A stretch of DNA of 64,000 bases from Brevibacterium sp. RIT 803 (GTDB lineage Bacteria; Actinomycetota; Actinomycetes; Actinomycetales; Brevibacteriaceae): the NCBI RefSeq assembly GCF_016892625.1, contig NZ_JAFEMW010000002.1, positions 558,001 to 622,000 on the forward strand, read 5' to 3'. Below, piece after piece: positions 35,275-44,310 of the stretch. The position numbers and the translations under genes are program-made. The notes under the pieces are model-generated. The model was not told the DNA's origin and did no database searches. It was given only the letters and a program-made list of their open reading frames with translations. The stretch's first letter is position 1; every line of letters begins with the position of its first letter.

Positions 35275-36463
35275 ACGCGGCCGCGACTATCAGGAACGTC
35301 TGAGAAGGTTCATGGATGACTTCGTCTACCCCGCTGAGTCCGTCTATGCCGAACAGATGGCCGCGGCAGACAGCCCGCATATTCAGCCGCAGATCCTCGA
35401 GGACCTCAAGGCCGAGGCCAAGAGCCAGGGACTGTGGAACCTCTTCCACCCCGATCCCCAGTGGGGGCCGGGGCTGACGAACCTCGAATACGCTCCCCTG
35501 GCTGAGATCACCGGGCACAGCATCGAGATCGCCCCCGAATCCATCAACTGCAACGCCCCTGACACGGGCAACATGGAAGTCTTCACCCGATTCGGCACCG
35601 ATGAGCACAAGGAGAAATACCTCAAGCCTCTGCTCAACGGTGAGATCGCCTCGGCATTCGCCATGACCGAACCCGCTGTTGCCAGCTCCGATGCCACGAA
35701 CGTCGAGATGCGCATGGAACCCACCGATGACGGGTTCGTCCTCAACGGCCGCAAATGGTTCGCCTCGAACGGCATGCACCCTCACTGCCGTGTCCTCATC
35801 GTCATGGGCAAAACCTCCCCCGACGCCGAGGTGCACCGTCAGCAGTCGATGCTCGTCGTCCCGATCGATGCCCCCGGTGTCACCGTGGTGCGCAACCTTC
35901 CCGTCTTCGGCTACCACGATCGGGAGGGCCACGCCGAGATCACCTTCGACGACGTCCGCGTCCCCGCCAGCGACATCCTCAAAGGCGAAGGCGAGGGCTT
36001 CGCGATCAGTCAGGCCCGTCTGGGCCCGGGTCGAATCCACCACTGCATGCGTGCGATCGGCGCGGCCGAACGGGCACTTGAGCTCATGGTCAGGCGCGCC
36101 GAAGAACGGGTGACCTTCGGTGAGAAGCTGTCGTCTCGGGCGAACATCCAGGACTGGATCGCCGAGGCCCGGATCGAGATCGATCAGGCCAGGCTGCTGA
36201 CGCTGCATGCGGCGGACATGATGGACAAGCACGGCAACAAGGTCGCGAAGAACGAGATCGCTGAGATCAAGGTCGTCGCACCCGCCATGGCATTGAAGAT
36301 CATCGATCGCGCGATCCAGGTCCACGGCGGCGCCGGTGTCACTGCCGACTTCCCGCTGGCCAGCATGTGGGCGCACATGCGCACGCTGCGTCTGGCCGAT
36401 GGCCCCGATGAGGTGCACAAACGCTCAATCGCTCGGAACGAGATGAAGAAGTACCACAAGTAG
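35258..36463 (+). CDS. Acyl-CoA dehydrogenase (ACAD10/11-like)
   Basis: A 401-residue acyl-CoA dehydrogenase. It has FAMTEPAVASSDATNVEMRM for the FAD domain, LNGRKWFASNGMHPHCRV, RIHHCMRAIGAAERALELM, and ADGPDEVHKRSIARNEMKKY at the C-terminus. The DEVH form of the last motif is typical of ACAD10/11-like enzymes, which fits the kinase upstream. GAGGAG precedes ATG 35258. It overlaps the SDR by 17 bp and is followed 51 bp later by the ligase. Confidence 0.88.
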   Translation: MLETTERGRDYQERLRRFMDDFVYPAESVYAEQMAAADSPHIQPQILEDLKAEAKSQGLWNLFHPDPQWGPGLTNLEYAPLAEITGHSIEIAPESINCNAPDTGNMEVFTRFGTDEHKEKYLKPLLNGEIASAFAMTEPAVASSDATNVEMRMEPTDDGFVLNGRKWFASNGMHPHCRVLIVMGKTSPDAEVHRQQSMLVVPIDAPGVTVVRNLPVFGYHDREGHAEITFDDVRVPASDILKGEGEGFAISQARLGPGRIHHCMRAIGAAERALELMVRRAEERVTFGEKLSSRANIQDWIAEARIEIDQARLLTLHAADMMDKHGNKVAKNEIAEIKVVAPAMALKIIDRAIQVHGGAGVTADFPLASMWAHMRTLRLADGPDEVHKRSIARNEMKKYHK

Positions 36464-36514
36464 CTGGACAAGCTGTGCAACAACACCCCATTCAACGATG
36501 AAGGAAGTGAAGAG

Positions 36515-38251
36515 ATGAGCACGTGGACAGACACCCGTCCCTGGCTGAATACCTGGGGAGATCTTGCGAACGAGCCGTACACCTTGGAGAAGTCCACAAC
36601 TCTGCGCGACCTGGCCGCGACGGTTGCAACGTACGGTGGCGAAGAGGCCATCAGCTACTACGGGTTCACGCTGACCTGGTCGGAATTCGACCGATACTCC
36701 ACCGCGTTCGCTGCTTATCTGTCGGAGCAGGGCATCGGGTTCGGCGACCGGGTCGCCATCTATGATCAGAACACTCCCGCCTTCATGATCGCCACCTACG
36801 GCATCTGGAAGGTCGGTGGCGTGGTTGTGCCGCTCAATCCCATGTATCGGGGCGAGCTCGAGCACATATTCGCCGATGCGGAGGTGAAGGGGCTCATGGT
36901 CTCGAAGGCTGCATTCCTGAATCGCGTCGCTCCTTATGCGGCGTCGCTTCCTGTGGTTGTGCTCAACGATGATCGCGGCTTCCAGACCGATGGCCCCGAG
37001 GCGATCTTCTCCATGTTCGATGAGCTGCCCGGAACTCCTGGTGAGAATCCCGGCGCGGATCAGGTGCCGAATCTCCCCGATTTCCAGGCCGTCGTCCAGT
37101 CGAGGCTGGATACCGATTTCACACCGGCCGCTCCGAATCCCGACGACAGAGCGATTGTCGTCTACACCTCGGGAACTTCGGGCCGGTCGAAGGGAGCATC
37201 GGGGACTCACGCCTCCGTGTCGAGCAACTCCCGCTACTGTGTGCGGACACCGTCGTTCGAGCCAGGCGATGGCTTCCTCACCTTGGCCCCCATCTTCCAC
37301 ATCACCGGGTTCGTCTGCCAGTTCATCGCCGGAGTCAGCGGTGGCGCACGTCTGGTGCTTAACTATCGTTTCGACCCCGGATCACTTCTCGAACTCTTCC
37401 TGCGCGAGAGGCCGACATATATGGCCGGACCGGCGACGGTCTACACCGCGATGTTGGCTCATCCGTCTGCGACACCCGATCACTTCTCCTCATTCAAACG
37501 CATCATGTCCGGGGGTGCGCCGCTGCCCGAGGGATTGGTCAACAAGTTCGAGCAGAAGACCGGCGTGTACATCGGCCAGGGATATGGCCTGACGGAGACC
37601 TGCGCGCAGGTCGCCACCGTCCCACCTGGACTGCGAGCACCGGTTGACCCTGACAGCGGCAATCTCTCCTGCGGTCTGCCCCAGCCGGACACCATGATCC
37701 GCATCCTCGATGATCTCGGCGAACCACTGGGCCCCAACGAGATCGGCGAAGTTGCCATCTCGGGACCTGAGGTCGTTTCCGAATACATCAACAATGAGAA
37801 GGCCACCGCCGAACAGATCCCGAACGGGGAGCTGCGCACCGGCGACGTCGGGTACATGAATGAGGAGGGATGGCTCTTCATCGTCGATCGTAAGAAGGAC
37901 ATGATCAACGCCTCCGGCTTCAAGGTGTGGCCGCGGGAAGTGGAGGACGTCCTCTACACACACCCTGCAATCCAGGAGGCAGCAGTCGTCGGCATTCCCG
38001 ACGAGTATCGCGGCGAGAGTGTTGCCGCGTTCGTGACTCTTCAGTCGGGTCCCGAAGCCGACGAGGTCACCGAGGCTGCGATCGTCGAGTTCTGTCGCGA
38101 GAAGTTGGCCTCGTACAAGGCGCCACGGAAGGTGACCATCATCGACGAGCTGCCCAAAACCAGTTCAGGCAAGATCCTGCGCCGCACCATTCGCGCCGAT
38201 GCCGTTGCTGCGGCGCAGGAGGCGAAAGCGGGCGCAGCTGGTACCGACTGA
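36515..38251 (+). CDS. Acyl-CoA ligase (AMP-binding)
   Basis: A 578-residue ligase of the ANL superfamily. P-loop VVYTSGTSGRSKGASG, GQGYGLTETCAQV, the hinge TGDVGYMNEEGWLFIVDRKK, and catalytic Lys in PKTSSGKILRR. AAGGAAG precedes ATG 36515. It is the last gene of the operon and is followed by a clear terminator at 38292. It would activate the free acid that enters the kinase/SDR/ACAD route, so the locus has two ligases, one on each side. Confidence 0.9.
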   Translation: MSTWTDTRPWLNTWGDLANEPYTLEKSTTLRDLAATVATYGGEEAISYYGFTLTWSEFDRYSTAFAAYLSEQGIGFGDRVAIYDQNTPAFMIATYGIWKVGGVVVPLNPMYRGELEHIFADAEVKGLMVSKAAFLNRVAPYAASLPVVVLNDDRGFQTDGPEAIFSMFDELPGTPGENPGADQVPNLPDFQAVVQSRLDTDFTPAAPNPDDRAIVVYTSGTSGRSKGASGTHASVSSNSRYCVRTPSFEPGDGFLTLAPIFHITGFVCQFIAGVSGGARLVLNYRFDPGSLLELFLRERPTYMAGPATVYTAMLAHPSATPDHFSSFKRIMSGGAPLPEGLVNKFEQKTGVYIGQGYGLTETCAQVATVPPGLRAPVDPDSGNLSCGLPQPDTMIRILDDLGEPLGPNEIGEVAISGPEVVSEYINNEKATAEQIPNGELRTGDVGYMNEEGWLFIVDRKKDMINASGFKVWPREVEDVLYTHPAIQEAAVVGIPDEYRGESVAAFVTLQSGPEADEVTEAAIVEFCREKLASYKAPRKVTIIDELPKTSSGKILRRTIRADAVAAAQEAKAGAAGTD

Positions 38252-38291
38252 TCTGCGAGTCGACTGCACGCTGCCAATGACGTCAGCCTGT

Positions 38292-38334
38292 CACGGCCGC
38301 CACGTCTGCTTGACGCGGCGGCCGTGTTTGTTTT
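38292..38334 (+). terminator. Rho-independent terminator
   Basis: CACGGCCGCC (38292-38301) pairs with GGCGGCCGTG (38317-38326), extended inward by ACG/CGC pairs, and is followed by TTTGTTTT. It ends the acyl-CoA operon before the convergent nuclease genes. Confidence 0.85.
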
Positions 38335-38384
38335 CGCAGACTGCAGCTGGTGGGTCCGTCTGGGTCTGTCTGCGCGATGCTGGG

Positions 38385-41033
38385 TTACGTCAGGCTCACG
38401 GTCTTCGCTCCGCCGAGGCGGGCGAAACGGTCCGGTTGGCAGGTGAGCAGTATGACCTGGGCGCTCTGGCCCACCGTGGAGAGGATGACGTTGAGCGCGT
38501 TGAGCCGCTGCGCATCGGCGAAGCCGAAGGCATCGTCGAGGACCACTGGCGCCCCCGATTCGCTGTCGACGAGTGTTGCCACTGCGAGTCTGCCGATGAG
38601 CGCGAGCTGTTCCTTCGTTCCGCCTGACAGTGATTCGAAGGGCACGGTTCGTTCGTTCAAGGTGCGTGAGACGATCTCAAGGTCCTCGGAGACCTCAACC
38701 GACAGTCCCTGCCCGAACACCAGCCTGCCCAGACGCTCGATCTGCTCCTTGAAAGGAGCCACGTACTTGCGTTGGGATTCTTCCTTGTGTTTGAGGACTG
38801 TAGTGCGCAGCAGGTTGATTGCCGTGGCCTGACGGGCAAGCCGTGCCTGCTTCCTCAGGGCCGATTCCAGCGCTTCTTCGGCAGCCGCAAGCTTTTCGTA
38901 GATGCCTTCGCTGGCACGATCGTCGATGAGGGCCGAGAGACGATCGACCTCCTGCCGCACTTCCTCCCGCTGGGCTTCCTTGCTGCCGACGAGCTGCCGC
39001 ACGTTCTGCAGCTGCATCTCCAAGGACTCGGGATCGGCAGCCTCGTAGGCGACTCGTGCTTCGCTCACTTGTGAGTCGACATTCGACGCTCGAGCCTTCG
39101 CAGACTTCATCGCCTCTTCCAGATCGGCGTCAGAGTTCGTCATCCTTGCCTCAGCCAGACTGCTCGTCAATCGCTCGTGCTGAGTTTCGGCTTCTTTCAG
39201 CCTGGTCTGCGCCCGGACCGTCTCCACACGCCCGTCATCTCTGTTCGTGCGAGTTCGTTCGAGTTCGACGCGGACGGCATCCACCGCGGACTGAGCGTCG
39301 TCGGCAGTCTTCTCGGACTCGGTGACTGCCGCTTCGAGTTCGCGAAGGCTCTTCCCATCATGACTGCCTTCTGCCTCGGCGCCGACCTCAGGTTTGCCAC
39401 CGGAGATCGGCCCGGTTCCCTCGGTTCCGAGGATCTGCTGTGCCCGAGCCAGCGCGGCTTCAAGCTCGTCGCGCCTATCCTGGCCCAGGAGTACCTTGAG
39501 CGTCGAATCAGCCTCTGCCTTGACTGCTTCTGCATCAGCACGAACATCGGCCCTTTCCCTGGCTTGGGCCACGGAGTCGACGTCGAGACGTTGCAGCTCT
39601 GCGTCGAATGCCTGTTGAGCCGAGATCAGTGCCTTGTCCAACTCGACGGGTGATGCTCCCGGGCGCACGGTGATGTCAGCGATGCCCTCGATCGTGATTC
39701 GCACATCCTTGAGCGCGGCGAATTCTCCAGTTGCACCATCACCCAGCTCGGTTCCATCGACATCGACGGCCTGCGAGCCGAGGCGTTTCGCGACGATCTG
39801 TGCCGCGGCGGAGGTCTTCGCGTTCTCCGCGATCCTCACCTCTGTCTCCAGCGAGATCAGCGCCTCGACGTCCTTGGTGGTGACCGCAATCGAGCCGATC
39901 GTCGCCTGCGCCCGGCTCTTCTTCTCATCCTGGTCACGAATAGTGTCGAGTCGACGCGTGAGTTCAGTGAGTTCAGTGCGAGCACGCGCCTCGGTCACGT
40001 CTTTGACTGCAGCCTTCGCCAATGCACGTGCCTCCTCGAGCGCGCGCTGCTTGTCCTCGAGGGTCTTCTGCGCGTGTGCGAAGTCCGAGTCAGTGTCATT
40101 TTGCGTCGCTTCAAGGTCAGTGACCGAAGACCGAGTCGCAGTCACGGTCTCCTCGACCGAAGCGACATCATCGATGAGCTGTGTGCGTCGGTCCAGAGCT
40201 TCCCGTGCGATCTGTTCATCACGCTGCGCCGACTTCGCCTGTTCCATTGTCTGATCGAGCACCGCCTTGAGCTCAGCCACGGCCTTCGCCGCCTGTTCGG
40301 CTTCGTCACGGTCGTTCAGTGCCTGCGTCAGCTGCCCTCGGACAGATTCCAGGCGGGCAGCCGCCCTAGCGTGGTTGTCGACGAGCTCGTCCATCCCGTG
40401 GCTGCGTTCGCGCAGCTCTTCAAACGCAGCTTCGGCACTGGGGACGTCAGCGTTCGCCGCCTTGTAGTCACCGGTCTCCTTTCCGGACTTTGTGAAGTAC
40501 TTCGAATATTCGGCTTCGATCCGATCAAGGAAGTCATCGTGGTCGGCGACCTCGATGCCCGAGTCGTTGAGCGCGGAGTGCAGTGCCTTGATCTGAGCCA
40601 GCGGTGCCTGGGCCAGGCTTTCTCCCTGTGCCACGTCGAGGGCGATGAGCAGATCGACATCGACGGTGTCGGCGAGAATAGACAGGAACCGGTCGTGAGC
40701 ATCATCGCTGCTCAGCTGTTCCGGTCGGGGTCTGATCACGTTGAGTTCGGTGAAAGGCTGTTTGATCCACCGTTTCCGGTACTTGAGTTCGTAGTCCCCT
40801 GTGCTCAGGTGCAGTTCCACCTCGGGTCCGGCATCGACACCGACGGGTTGGGTCTCTTTGACGCTGGCTTTGCGTGAGCTCGATTTGTCTTCGCGCAGAT
40901 GGGTGATGGCTTCATGGATTGAGGACTTGCCGACCTCGTTGGGTCCTTCGACGACGGTGACGCCATCGCCGAACTCAACCCGGGAGTCCGCTATACCGCG
41001 GTAATTGCGCAGGTGGATGGAATGGAATTTCAT
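38385..41033 (-). CDS. SbcC/YhaN-like SMC-type ATPase
   Basis: An 882-residue ABC-type DNA-repair ATPase. Walker A is GPNEVGKSSIHEAI at residues 30-43 in an N-terminus that starts MKFHSIHLRNYRG. The signature LSGGTKEQLALIGRLAVATL and Walker B APVVLDDAFGFAD are at the C-terminus. Between them are two long coiled coils rich in Glu, Ala and Arg. I see no C-x-x-C zinc hook at the coil apex, where a DITVRPGASPVEL-type globular insert sits instead. This is closer to YhaN than to classical SbcC. The start overlaps the nuclease stop (ATGA at 41033-41030). The partner forms the DNA-cutting subunit. Confidence 0.85.
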   Translation of the reverse strand: MKFHSIHLRNYRGIADSRVEFGDGVTVVEGPNEVGKSSIHEAITHLREDKSSSRKASVKETQPVGVDAGPEVELHLSTGDYELKYRKRWIKQPFTELNVIRPRPEQLSSDDAHDRFLSILADTVDVDLLIALDVAQGESLAQAPLAQIKALHSALNDSGIEVADHDDFLDRIEAEYSKYFTKSGKETGDYKAANADVPSAEAAFEELRERSHGMDELVDNHARAAARLESVRGQLTQALNDRDEAEQAAKAVAELKAVLDQTMEQAKSAQRDEQIAREALDRRTQLIDDVASVEETVTATRSSVTDLEATQNDTDSDFAHAQKTLEDKQRALEEARALAKAAVKDVTEARARTELTELTRRLDTIRDQDEKKSRAQATIGSIAVTTKDVEALISLETEVRIAENAKTSAAAQIVAKRLGSQAVDVDGTELGDGATGEFAALKDVRITIEGIADITVRPGASPVELDKALISAQQAFDAELQRLDVDSVAQARERADVRADAEAVKAEADSTLKVLLGQDRRDELEAALARAQQILGTEGTGPISGGKPEVGAEAEGSHDGKSLRELEAAVTESEKTADDAQSAVDAVRVELERTRTNRDDGRVETVRAQTRLKEAETQHERLTSSLAEARMTNSDADLEEAMKSAKARASNVDSQVSEARVAYEAADPESLEMQLQNVRQLVGSKEAQREEVRQEVDRLSALIDDRASEGIYEKLAAAEEALESALRKQARLARQATAINLLRTTVLKHKEESQRKYVAPFKEQIERLGRLVFGQGLSVEVSEDLEIVSRTLNERTVPFESLSGGTKEQLALIGRLAVATLVDSESGAPVVLDDAFGFADAQRLNALNVILSTVGQSAQVILLTCQPDRFARLGGAKTVSLT

Positions 41034-42163
41034 GATCTGCTCCTCGCAAATCGATACAGCAGCCCCAGAGCGTCCTGTGCCGCTGCAGCAGTTGGGTCCT
41101 CTCCTGCCGCGGATTCCGCCAATTCGTCGAGGGTCTCCTGCAGGTACCCGCTCAGACCGAGGCCGGCGAAGTCTTCGTCGGCGGCGACCACTGCCATGTC
41201 CGTATGCCGCTCCCACAGGGAGACGAGGGCGAACAGGTCTGCGGCATGGTCGAGGACTTCGTCGAGGCGCGCCTTCGCTGCTGTGGTCAGGGTGCCTCTG
41301 AGGACGAGCCAGACTGCGGTGCTGTCCTTATTGGGGATGTCCGTCAGTCGCTGTTCGAGGCGGGTGACGTCCTCATCCGAGTTCACGTCCTCCTCGACGA
41401 CGAGGTAGGTCCAGCGGCCGATGTGCACCTTCTCCACCGTGCTTGCATGCGTCTGGGGGTCGACATCGACGAGGAGGACGTTGCCGGGATCGTCCTCGCG
41501 TCGAGAGGTGACCTCCGGGGCACCGGGGTACCAGATCGTCTCGTCGACGGAGTAGGTGGCGTGCCTGTCACCGAGTGCGACGAACTGGGCACGGCCCTCT
41601 TTCACCACAGCCTTGAGGCTGTCGGTGTCGATCGTGGCCAAAGACTCCCGGTCGGGGTCCAAGGTGCTCACGGCACCGTGACCGGCGACGATGCGCACGC
41701 GCCCTGGGGCCACCTCGGCGAGATTCTGAGTTGCCTGGTCCACCAGGTCACCTTGGGGACGTTTCGAAAACCACGGAGCACCGACGATTTCAACGCCCGG
41801 GATGACTTCGAGCGGTTCGCTGTCGCGCAGGACGTGGACGTGGCCAGGCTGCCTTGAGGTGAAGGCGGGGGAATCGTAGATGGAGGCGGCGTCGAGGGGA
41901 TCGTGATTGCCCGGCAGCAGGACGACGGGCACGGTGAAGGCGGCCAGAACCTCGAAGGTGCGGGAGATGATGGCTCGGTCGAGTTGGTTGGACTCGAACA
42001 CGTCACCGCAGACGACGACGAATTCGCATGACTGCTCGGCAGCGATCTCACCGATGCGTTTGACGGCATCGAGGCGGGCACGGTGAAACCGCGGGCGGGC
42101 TTCGGCACTGAGATAGTGCGCCGTCATGCCCAACTGCCAGTCTCCGGTGGCGACGAATCTCAT
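41030..42163 (-). CDS. SbcD/YhaO-like metallophosphoesterase nuclease
   Basis: A 377-residue calcineurin-like nuclease, the partner of the ATPase downstream. Motifs: GDWQLG (motif I, normally D-x-H), VVCGDVFES, LLPGNHDPLD, RIVAGHGA, and ALGDRHATY (normally G-H-x-H). Asp8, the Asp in GDVF, and Asn/His of GNHD are kept, while the motif I His is Gln and the first His of the last motif is Asp. I recall the same variants in other actinobacterial homologues, so they may be family traits. GGAGGA lies before ATG 42163. Expected activity is Mn-dependent DNA end or hairpin processing. Confidence 0.85.
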   Translation of the reverse strand: MRFVATGDWQLGMTAHYLSAEARPRFHRARLDAVKRIGEIAAEQSCEFVVVCGDVFESNQLDRAIISRTFEVLAAFTVPVVLLPGNHDPLDAASIYDSPAFTSRQPGHVHVLRDSEPLEVIPGVEIVGAPWFSKRPQGDLVDQATQNLAEVAPGRVRIVAGHGAVSTLDPDRESLATIDTDSLKAVVKEGRAQFVALGDRHATYSVDETIWYPGAPEVTSRREDDPGNVLLVDVDPQTHASTVEKVHIGRWTYLVVEEDVNSDEDVTRLEQRLTDIPNKDSTAVWLVLRGTLTTAAKARLDEVLDHAADLFALVSLWERHTDMAVVAADEDFAGLGLSGYLQETLDELAESAAGEDPTAAAAQDALGLLYRFARSRS

Positions 42164-42336
42164 GGGTTCCTCCTAGGCTCTCCCCCATCCTATGTATGCA
42201 CATCCACCCTACGGACGGGCACTGACATGGAACGTGAGGTACGTCATGGTGCACACGCGCGAAGTCAGCGATTCCGCCGCTCCTGCAGGTTCCTCGGACC
42301 GTCACCGCCTCGATGTGAGACCCAGCCCACCCTTAC

Positions 42337-42355
42337 TTAGGTTAGGCTATGCACT
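42337..42355 (+). promoter_or_regulatory. DtxR/IdeR iron box
   Basis: TTAGGTTAGGCTA followed by TGCACT ends just before the ATG of the siderophore ATPase gene. The first 13 of 19 positions match the DtxR/IdeR consensus exactly; the second half-site is poor. Repression by iron-loaded DtxR is inferred. Confidence 0.75.
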
Positions 42356-43201
42356 ATGAACACGACGGGGACGATGAACTCCATTGCGCTGCACGCCTCG
42401 GGCCTGCACTTGGGCTATGAACGTGCTCCGGTTGTCCATGACGTGTCTGTCTCGATCACTCCCGGTCGGGTCACGGCACTCATCGGACCCAACGGCAGCG
42501 GAAAGTCGACCGTGCTGCGGTCCCTGGCTCGTCTGCATCCGATCAGCTCCGGTGAGGTCACCATCGCTTCGGCGGGGTCGAGCTCTCCGACGCCTGCACT
42601 GTCGGCACGCGAATTCGCTCGTACGGTCACCCTACTCTCCCAGTCCCGACCGCATCCCTCCGGACTGAGTGTGCGCGAGATCGTCGCGTTCGGTCGCCAC
42701 CCGCACCGTCGCCGCTTCGCCTCCCTCACCGATGCCGACAGGGCCGCGATCGATCAGGCTCTGGAACTGACCGGCACCGACTCGATGGCCGAGCGTTCCG
42801 TCGATCAGCTTTCTGGTGGCGAGCTCCAGCGCGTCTGGCTGGCCACCTGCCTGGCCCAGGAGACCGGGGTTCTCCTCCTCGACGAACCGACGAATCACCT
42901 CGATCTGCGCTATCAGGCCGAGATTCTCGACCTCATGCGCGACCTCGCCGACGATCACGGAACGGCCGTCGGCGTCGTTCTCCACGATCTCAACCATGCA
43001 GCCTCCGTCGCCGATGACATCGTCCTGCTCAGCCAGGGCCGAGTCAGATCCACGGGCACCTGCGAAGAGGTCTTCACCGCCGAGGTGCTCACCGAGGTCT
43101 ATGGACTGCCGATCCGCACGCACGTCGATGAGGACACCGGGATGGTGCGCATCGAAGCACTGCCTCGCCGTCTCCGTCGCACCCTCGCCGCGGCCTCCTG
43201 A
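42356..43201 (+). CDS. Iron-siderophore ABC transporter, ATP-binding protein
   Basis: A 281-residue FecE/FepC-type ATPase. Walker A GPNGSGKSTVLRSL, Q-loop in LLSQSRPHPSGLS, signature LSGGELQRVWLATCLAQET, Walker B GVLLLDEPTNHLDL, and H-loop in VLHDLNHAA. It is the first gene of the importer and starts directly behind the iron box. ATG 42356 has no clear ribosome site because the box occupies that position; ATG 42374 is an alternative. The receptor gene follows after 50 bp. Confidence 0.9.
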   Translation: MNTTGTMNSIALHASGLHLGYERAPVVHDVSVSITPGRVTALIGPNGSGKSTVLRSLARLHPISSGEVTIASAGSSSPTPALSAREFARTVTLLSQSRPHPSGLSVREIVAFGRHPHRRRFASLTDADRAAIDQALELTGTDSMAERSVDQLSGGELQRVWLATCLAQETGVLLLDEPTNHLDLRYQAEILDLMRDLADDHGTAVGVVLHDLNHAASVADDIVLLSQGRVRSTGTCEEVFTAEVLTEVYGLPIRTHVDEDTGMVRIEALPRRLRRTLAAAS

Positions 43202-43251
43202 CCTCTTCACTGAAATACCGCCGTTTCACCTCCCAAGAAAGAGATACCTCT

Positions 43252-44307
43252 GTGACAACTCCGCCCTCTGCACCTCTGCGCAAGCCCCTCTTCGCCCTGG
43301 CTTCCCTCTCCGCCGTTTGCGCCCTCGCGCTGTCTGCCTGCGGCACCACAGGCACCGACGCTTCGTCCGATGACGGGGACTCCGAATCGACCTCCGAAGC
43401 ATGCGCGGACGACTCGAGCACCACCTCGGCGGACCCGGTCTCCGTCAAGGACGACACCGGCCACCAGATCAAACTCGACAAGCCTGCATCGACGGTCGTC
43501 TCGCTCGAATGGCAGTACACCGAAGACCTGCTCTCCCTGTGCGTCGATCCTGCTGCCGTCGCCGATGCGAAGGGCTTCACCACCTGGGATACGGCAGAGA
43601 AGCTGCCCGAGAACACGACCGACGTCGGCACCCGGCAGGAGCCGAACGTGGAGTCGATCCTCTCGGCCAACCCTGACCTCGTCATCATCGAGACAACGTC
43701 CCGTGACGACAAGATCGTCGGCCAGCTCGAGGACCAGGGCATCCCTGTCATGGCGATGACCGGAGCCGACGGCAAGGACCCGATCGCCTACATGAAGGAC
43801 ACCTTCTCCACCGTCGCCGAGGTCACCGGCCGCAGCGAGCGCGCGGATTCCGTACTGGCCGAATTCGATGCGAAGGTCGAGGAGTCGAAGAAGGCGTTCG
43901 AATCCGCCGAGCTCGACACCAAGGAATTCGTCTACTTCGACGGCTGGGTCAACGGCTCGAATGTGGCGCTGCGTCCCTTCGGCCAGGGATCACTCTTCGG
44001 TGAACTCGGCGAGGAACTGGGCCTGAAGAACGTGTGGACCGGAGAGGTCGATCCCGCATACGGACTGGGCCAGACAGACATCGAGGGCATCTCGAAGGTC
44101 GGCGACGCGAACTTCTTCTACACCGGCACCGATGATCCCGAGTCCGAGGACTTTGTGAAGCTGCTGCAGAAGAACGACATCTGGTCCAACATTCCCGCCG
44201 TCAAGGATGACCGCACCGTTGCGTTCCCCTCCGGGATCTGGACCTTCGGTGGACCGAAGTCGTCCGAACAGGCTCTCGACGCCTACGTCGAGGCACTGAC
44301 CAAGTAG
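43252..44307 (+). CDS. Iron-siderophore ABC transporter, substrate-binding lipoprotein
   Basis: A 351-residue secreted lipoprotein of the FepB/FecB type. The signal peptide ends with the lipobox LSAC at about residue 26, followed by an Asp/Ser/Glu-rich linker. The binding domain has TVVSLEWQYTEDLLSLCVDP, EPNVESILSANPDLVIIETT and IWTFGGPKSSEQALDAYVEA. The start is GTG 43252. It lies between the ATPase and the permease (3 bp from the latter), completing an importer for ferric siderophores. Confidence 0.9.
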   Translation: MTTPPSAPLRKPLFALASLSAVCALALSACGTTGTDASSDDGDSESTSEACADDSSTTSADPVSVKDDTGHQIKLDKPASTVVSLEWQYTEDLLSLCVDPAAVADAKGFTTWDTAEKLPENTTDVGTRQEPNVESILSANPDLVIIETTSRDDKIVGQLEDQGIPVMAMTGADGKDPIAYMKDTFSTVAEVTGRSERADSVLAEFDAKVEESKKAFESAELDTKEFVYFDGWVNGSNVALRPFGQGSLFGELGEELGLKNVWTGEVDPAYGLGQTDIEGISKVGDANFFYTGTDDPESEDFVKLLQKNDIWSNIPAVKDDRTVAFPSGIWTFGGPKSSEQALDAYVEALTK

Positions 44308-44310
44308 TCC

